A DNA stretch of 64,000 bases. Source: Cyanophora paradoxa (lineage: Eukaryota; Glaucocystophyceae; Cyanophorales; Cyanophoraceae). Position 1 is the first letter of the stretch. Each line of letters opens with the position of its first letter. The translations under genes were made by a program, and so were the position numbers. Under the pieces are notes generated by a model. That model was not told where the DNA came from. It searched no databases and saw nothing but the letters and a program-made list of their open reading frames with translations. The stretch lies in the NCBI GenBank assembly GCA_004431415.1, contig QPMI01000015.1:62001-126000 (forward strand), given 5' to 3'. Shown here piece after piece: positions 61,901 to 64,000 of the stretch.

Positions 61901-64000
61901 CAAGCTCGCGCTCTGGGCGGCCGAGGACCCCTCGGGGGCCGTCCTCGCCGCGGCGCGACCGACGGCGTCGGCGCTGCGCGGCGGCTCGGCAGCCACGGCC
62001 GAGGCGTACGCGTGGCAGCAGCTGGAGGCGGGGACGCGGCTGGCGCCCGAGTGGCCTGGGGCCTGGCACCGCCTCGCGGCCTGGGCGGACCGCTGCGCGG
62101 CGGGGGCGCTCGAGGGCTCCGCCCCGGCGCTGGCCCCCGACGAGGAATCTCGGCTCGCGGCGCTGCTGGCGGAGGCGGGGCCGAGCACCCGCCGCCGGCC
62201 GCCGCCCTCCTCGCCCTGGGCGAGCTGGGCGAGCCGGCGGGGGACGAGGCGGCGGTCCGGCGGGCCCTCCGTGGGCCCCGGCGCCCCTCGCCGCCGGCCT
62301 CGCCGCCCTCCGCTCCGACCTGCGCGCCCGCCTCGCCGCCCCGCTCCGCGCCGCCGTCGCCGCCCACGCCCGCTTCCTCTCGCTCCCGGCGGGGGCGCCC
62401 CCTCGGCCCCGCCCCGCCGCACCGCCGCCGCCCTGCGGCTGCTCCGCGCCCTCGCGGCGTACGCCCCGCTGGACGCGGGCACACGCGAGGCCCTGGCCGC
62501 GGCGCTACCGGCCGTCCCCGCCGCCGCCTGGCTCCCCGTCCTCCCGCAGCTCTTCTCCGCCGCGGGCCACCGCGACCCCTTCGTCCGCGACCAGGTACCC
62601 CCCCGCTTCTCTCCTTTCTTTCTTAAGCTTACGGCTTAAGCTTGTTAAGCTTTCTTAAGCTTCTCTCCTTTCTTTCTTCATCTTTCTCACTTCCCTCCCG
62701 CCAGGTCCGGGCGCTGCTGCGGAGCGTGGCGGGGGCGGCCCCCGGAGCGGCCCTCTTCCCCGCCCTCGTCGCCGCCCGCCCCCCGGCCCCCTCCTCGGAC
62801 CCCTCGGAGGACTCCGCCGCGGACTCGACGGCACTGGCCGCCTCGGCCGCCGCCTCTGAGGTGCGCGCCTCCAGGCCGCAGGCTGCAGGCTGCGGGCTCG
62901 TGGGCGGGCTGCAGGCGCCTTCGGTTCTAGGCGCAAGCGAGAGAATATAAGCCCGCCTAGCTTTCACTCCGAGCTTTCACTCCTAGCCTTTCCTAGAGAT
63001 TCTCGCGCTCCTTCTTCTCATTTCTCACCGCCTTCGTCCCTCCCGGCAGGTGGTGGAGCAGCTGCGGCGGGAGGCGCCGCGGCTGGCCTCGGAGGGCGCG
63101 GCGCTGGTGGCCGAGGCGCAGCGGCTCGCCGTCCTGTGGGACGAGGCCTGGCTCCAGGCCCTCTCCGAGGCGAGTCAAATAACTAGGCTAGCAGAACTAG
63201 GCTAAGGACCGAAGACCCGACCGGATTGGATTAGAGGGACGCGATAAGAATCTAAAATCTAGAATCTAGCCTCCACGCCCTCTCCGAGGCCTGGCTCCAG
63301 GCCCTCTCCGAGGCAAGCGAGGGACCCGAGAAGCTTGAGAACTAGGCTTAAGAGCTTAAGCTCAAGAACCTTAGCAAAACGAATCTTAGCAGATGTGGGC
63401 TGCGAATCTAGCAGCCCTCCTCTTCCTCCTCCTAACTCCGAACCCAAGAGGCTGCTAGCAGAGCTCAGACCTCATACCTCCTCCTTCTAACTCCTAACCC
63501 AAGCAGAACTAGGCTAATCATCCAGCAGCCTTTTTTCCCCCTGGATCTCTAATAATAATAAAGAGGATCCCTACCCCTCCCTCCTCTTCCTCCTCCGCGG
63601 CTGACGGGGCGCGAGCAGGTGCAGGCGGAGGTGGCGCCGCGGGTGCGCACTATCGCCGACGAGGCCGCCCGCCTCCAGGTGCCCCCCCGCCCCGCCCCGC
63701 CCCGCCCGGCTTCCCGGACGATCGTAGAAGACGTGAAGCCGAAGACGAAGTCCCCCGAAGAGCGTAGAAGATACATAAGGCCTCCCCGCCTCCTCCCCGC
63801 CCCGCCCGCGTTCCCGCTTAGAGCCCCGCCCGCGCCCGCCCGCCCGCCCCTTTCTGAGCGGCGGCAGGCCAACACGGCCCTCTCGGAGGCGGACAAGCGG
63901 CGGCTCCTGGCGGCCAAGTACGAGGCCGTCATGCGGCCCGCCCTCGCCCCCCTCGAGCGCGCCGTGGCCGCCACCTTCGGGGCGCGCGGGGCGGGCGCCC
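55939..64000 (+). CDS. SMG1: SMG1 PI3K-related kinase, N-terminal and central part (cut by window edge)
   Basis: Begins MDLEVAIRTVLGAPHWSPQL. Recognisable SMG1 landmarks follow in order: ELLFSWLLDPRTPPRLARGV then LSDLEA (HEAT region, ~56.5 kb); VYNACEGSFFLAPAPASAVQ FFRSNRK (exon from 59249) with VCDDWFARMRP (exon from 59756); LADWESMDQ (60.7); FDYGDLPGALSYLSG (61.2); WLPVLPQLFSAAGHRDPFVR (62.5) with GAALFPALVAA (62.75); LVAEAQRLAVLWDEAWLQAL (63.1); and TALSEADKRRLLAAKYEAVM RPALAPLERAVAATF (63.9). The kinase and FATC domains lie past the right edge. SMG1 phosphorylates UPF1 in nonsense-mediated mRNA decay. Long Ala/Pro/Ser-rich inserts (about 57.1-58.9 kb) enlarge the protein; many small introns interrupt the 3' half. 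Exon borders are partial. Confidence 0.88.
60196..60480 (+). repeat. Tandem duplication of an SMG1 exon end and 5' splice site
   Basis: GACGCCGCGGGGGCCTTTTT AGAGTGCGCTC and the next ~90 bases occur at 60196 and again at 60326 (130-bp period). A shorter diverged third copy (GGCCGCGGGGGCATTCCTCG AGTGAACC) is near 60442. Each contains a potential GT donor right after the codons for AAGAFL. Confidence 0.8.

Overview
The window is nuclear DNA of a GC-rich, intron-bearing unicellular eukaryote, most likely a plastid-bearing alga. The evidence is short GT-AG introns (some about 40-46 bases), an SMG1 kinase gene, F-box and ankyrin genes, and a SufE-BolA fusion with a transit-peptide-like leader. I cannot name the lineage. 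A 22.6-kb, visibly AT-richer, intronless DNA element is inserted into this host sequence.

Left flank (1-13865): a large multi-exon minus-strand gene for a secreted protein with Ig/cadherin-like repeats runs off the left edge. Repeat-rich non-coding DNA follows, with two small non-autonomous DNA transposons: one with a 25-bp inverted repeat at 9584-9837, and one hAT-like, with an 8-bp target duplication, at 10823-11191. An alanine/glycine-rich, possibly Gag-like ORF lies at 11428-12120.

Inserted element (13866-36474): a Polinton/Maverick-type element with perfect 6-bp target duplications (GACGCT) and near-identical 1061-bp terminal inverted repeats. It carries a primase-helicase, a protein-primed DNA polymerase B, a retroviral-type integrase, a patatin phospholipase fused to a discoidin domain, a very large phage-like adhesion fibre, two paralogous ~280-aa proteins, a zinc-ribbon protein and an AdoMet decarboxylase. 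I found no recognisable double-jelly-roll capsid, packaging ATPase or protease. Replication and integration genes sit at the left. The right half is an adhesion/lipid/host-metabolism module. The helicase has lost its P-loop segment and the fibre gene is frameshifted, so this copy looks recently inserted but disabled.

Right flank (36481-64000): 2.5 kb of palindrome-rich non-coding DNA; a four-TM membrane protein gene; ankyrin-repeat and F-box/LRR genes on the minus strand; three duplicated units pairing an F-box gene with the 5' part of SUFE1, only the last keeping a whole SUFE1-BolA gene; a START-domain gene; and, head-to-head with it, SMG1, which leaves the window before its kinase domain.

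Limits: exon boundaries of the GC-rich host genes are mostly approximate because all reading frames are open. The Polinton gene calls rest on intact or clearly altered family motifs read by eye.
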